From positions 1 to 64,000 of the forward strand of contig CACIKV010000008.1 of NCBI GenBank assembly GCA_902587325.1: a stretch of 64,000 nt of DNA, in the 5' to 3' direction. The DNA comes from an uncultured Bacteroidota bacterium. Its GTDB lineage: Bacteria > Bacteroidota > Bacteroidia > Flavobacteriales > Flavobacteriaceae. The notes under the pieces were generated by a model that searched no databases, was not told where the DNA came from, and saw only the letters and a program-made list of their open reading frames with translations. The position numbers and the translations under genes were made by a program. Positions 62,856-64,000 of the stretch are shown one piece after another. Each line of letters starts with the position of its first letter. Position 1 is the first letter of the stretch.

Positions 62856-63825
62856 TCAAATACCAATTTACTGTTTTTTTTAAACTATCAATAAAATTAG
62901 TTTTTGGTATCCAACCTAACTCATTTTTGATTTTTGAAATATCAATAGCATATCTGTAATCGTGACCAAGTCTGTCTTTCACAAAACTTATTAAATCAAC
63001 AGATGAATACTTTTTTTGTTGTATTAAGTCATATTCTTTTATAATCATTTTGATCAAATCTATATTTTTAATTTCATTTTCGCCACCAATACAATAGGTC
63101 TCTCCAATAGTTCCTTTGTGAAAAATTAAATCAATAGCTTCTACATGATCTTCAACATAAAGCCAATCTCTTACATTTAAACCATTTCCATAAACTGGAA
63201 TTTTTGTGTTCTTAATCAATGAATTTATAACGGTAGGAATAAGTTTTTCCTTATGTTGATTTGGACCGTAATTATTTGAACAATTAGATAAAATTACAGG
63301 TAATTTATGAGTGTCATAAAAAGCTCTGACAAAATGATCGGCCGAGGCCTTTGATGCAGAGTATGGTGAGTGTGGATCATATTTAGAATTTTCACTAAAA
63401 AATCCAGATTGATTTAAAGTCCCAAAAACTTCGTCTGTAGATATATGGTAAAATAAATTATTCTTTTTTTTATTCCAGTTTTTTCTCGATAGTTCAAGGA
63501 GGTTTATCGTTCCAATTATATTTGTATTCGCAAATTCTAGAGCATTTTCTATAGAATTATCAACATGGGATTCTGCTGCTAAGTGAATAACATTTGAAAT
63601 TTTATACTTATTAAATATTTCTTGAACTTTTTCCATATCACAAATATCACCTTGAATAAAAAAGTAATTTTTAAAATTCTTTATTTCTTCTAAAAAACTA
63701 ATATTACTTGCATATGTTAACTTATCTAAATTTATAATATTATAGTTCCTATATTTTTTAACAAAATATTTAACTACATGTGACCCTATGAAGCCCGCTC
63801 CGCCAGTTATTAATATGTTTTTCAT
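62848..63825 (-). CDS. rfbB: dTDP-glucose 4,6-dehydratase
   Basis: Second step of dTDP-L-rhamnose synthesis; extended SDR fold. The 325 residues include the NAD motif ITGGAGFIGSHVV, LDKLTYASN, HLAAESHVDNSI near residue 83, STDEVFG near 130, the catalytic YSASK near 155, NNYGPNQHKEKLIPT and GNGLNVRDWLYVEDHV. The ATG overlaps the rfbD stop as ATGA. The locus continues beyond the window edge. rmlA and rmlC are not seen. Confidence 0.96.
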   Translation of the reverse strand: MKNILITGGAGFIGSHVVKYFVKKYRNYNIINLDKLTYASNISFLEEIKNFKNYFFIQGDICDMEKVQEIFNKYKISNVIHLAAESHVDNSIENALEFANTNIIGTINLLELSRKNWNKKKNNLFYHISTDEVFGTLNQSGFFSENSKYDPHSPYSASKASADHFVRAFYDTHKLPVILSNCSNNYGPNQHKEKLIPTVINSLIKNTKIPVYGNGLNVRDWLYVEDHVEAIDLIFHKGTIGETYCIGGENEIKNIDLIKMIIKEYDLIQQKKYSSVDLISFVKDRLGHDYRYAIDISKIKNELGWIPKTNFIDSLKKTVNWYLND

Positions 63826-64000
63826 TTTAAATCGTTAATTACATAATTGGTAAGGCTTGAATCCCAATTATTAATTTCTAAATTAAAAGTATTAATTATT
63901 TTTTGTTTACTTGTGATCGAAAATTTGGGTCTTTTAGCTTCATCTTTAAAATATTCTGAATCAACTGGTTCTATCTTGATCTTAGAACCATAGAGCTTTA
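63822..64000 (-). CDS. rfbD: dTDP-4-dehydrorhamnose reductase, C-terminal part
   Basis: Only the last 59 codons are inside the window; the gene runs off the right edge. The readable sequence, ending DEAKRPKFSITSKQKIINTF then NNWDSSLTNYVINDLK, matches the end of RmlD proteins, where an A-x-RP-x-xS segment and a Trp-x-x-x-L helix are typical. Its TGA stop overlaps the rfbB start (ATGA). Assignment rests on this C-terminal similarity and on the rfbB neighbour. Confidence 0.75.
   Translation of the reverse strand, partial: KLYGSKIKIEPVDSEYFKDEAKRPKFSITSKQKIINTFNLEINNWDSSLTNYVINDLK

Noticed and set aside
1-64000. CRISPR arrays, insertion sequences, prophage, toxin-antitoxin or defence genes
   Set aside because: Looked for regular repeats, transposase or integrase motifs, and unusual-composition islands on both strands; none seen. 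All gene blocks look vertically inherited core genes.

Overview
This is a strongly AT-rich bacterial chromosome segment carrying only core genes. The gene families, gene order and promoter elements point to Bacteroidota, most likely Flavobacteriia. Supporting marks are an alternative complex III (actABCDEF) run feeding cytochrome c oxidase, DUF4270, DUF2723 and SPOR-domain proteins, a eukaryote/archaeal-type single-chain GlyS, the TAnnTTTG -7 promoter element and the absence of Shine-Dalgarno sites. A marine or aquatic, streamlined lifestyle is an inference from compactness: no stretch longer than about 170 bases lacks a gene, and all nine convergent junctions overlap or lie within 2 nt. I see no insertion sequence, prophage, CRISPR array, toxin-antitoxin pair or other defence locus, and no clearly new multi-gene system.

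Layout. 1-4255: a partial Ig-like lipoprotein (minus), then glyS, xth and a Tas-like aldo/keto reductase (plus). 4239-6803: radA, panD and panC (minus; DNA repair and pantothenate). 6896-9518: a short GT5-like protein and a DUF4270 lipoprotein (plus). 9515-19898: a long minus-strand block of polA, rplM, rpsI, rpsB, tsf, pyrH, frr, asnS, rpoN and a GT2 glycosyltransferase, i.e. translation, RNA metabolism and sigma-54. 20025-23859: a cysteine-less thioredoxin-fold protein and a large GT117/DUF2723 membrane protein. 23981-27943: tRNA-Gln, a leader hairpin, nusA and infB (rimP is missing from its usual place). 27944-39598: a SPOR protein, then actABCDEF-coxBA, which carries electrons from quinol to cytochrome c to oxygen. 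39647-42648: ruvB, queG, an adenosine deaminase and tRNA-Arg.

42651-46919: photolyase/cryptochrome, an exported Rieske protein, an orphan lipoprotein and a short metG. 47028-52828: an ACT-domain protein, mfd, a GNAT acetyltransferase and aspartate kinase. 52803-60820: a minus-strand housekeeping block of prs, rplY, pth, ribF, serS, rsmA, mgtE, a 2-hydroxyacid dehydrogenase and an ArsC-type reductase. 60900-64000: tRNA-Leu, then the edge of a surface-polysaccharide locus (sugar-phosphate transferase, cytidylyltransferase-like protein, rfbB, partial rfbD).

The most interesting signals are small ones. Thirteen genes lack a plausible ATG start, including ribosomal genes rplM and rpsI, which need TTG. 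A full -33/-7 promoter overlaps the first possible rplM start and so moves the real start downstream. Several -7 boxes sit 3-5 nt before an ATG, predicting leaderless mRNAs. PolA has lost its proofreading motifs, MetG lacks its C-terminal tRNA-binding domain, and the thioredoxin-like protein has no cysteines. Structured leaders precede rpsB and nusA.
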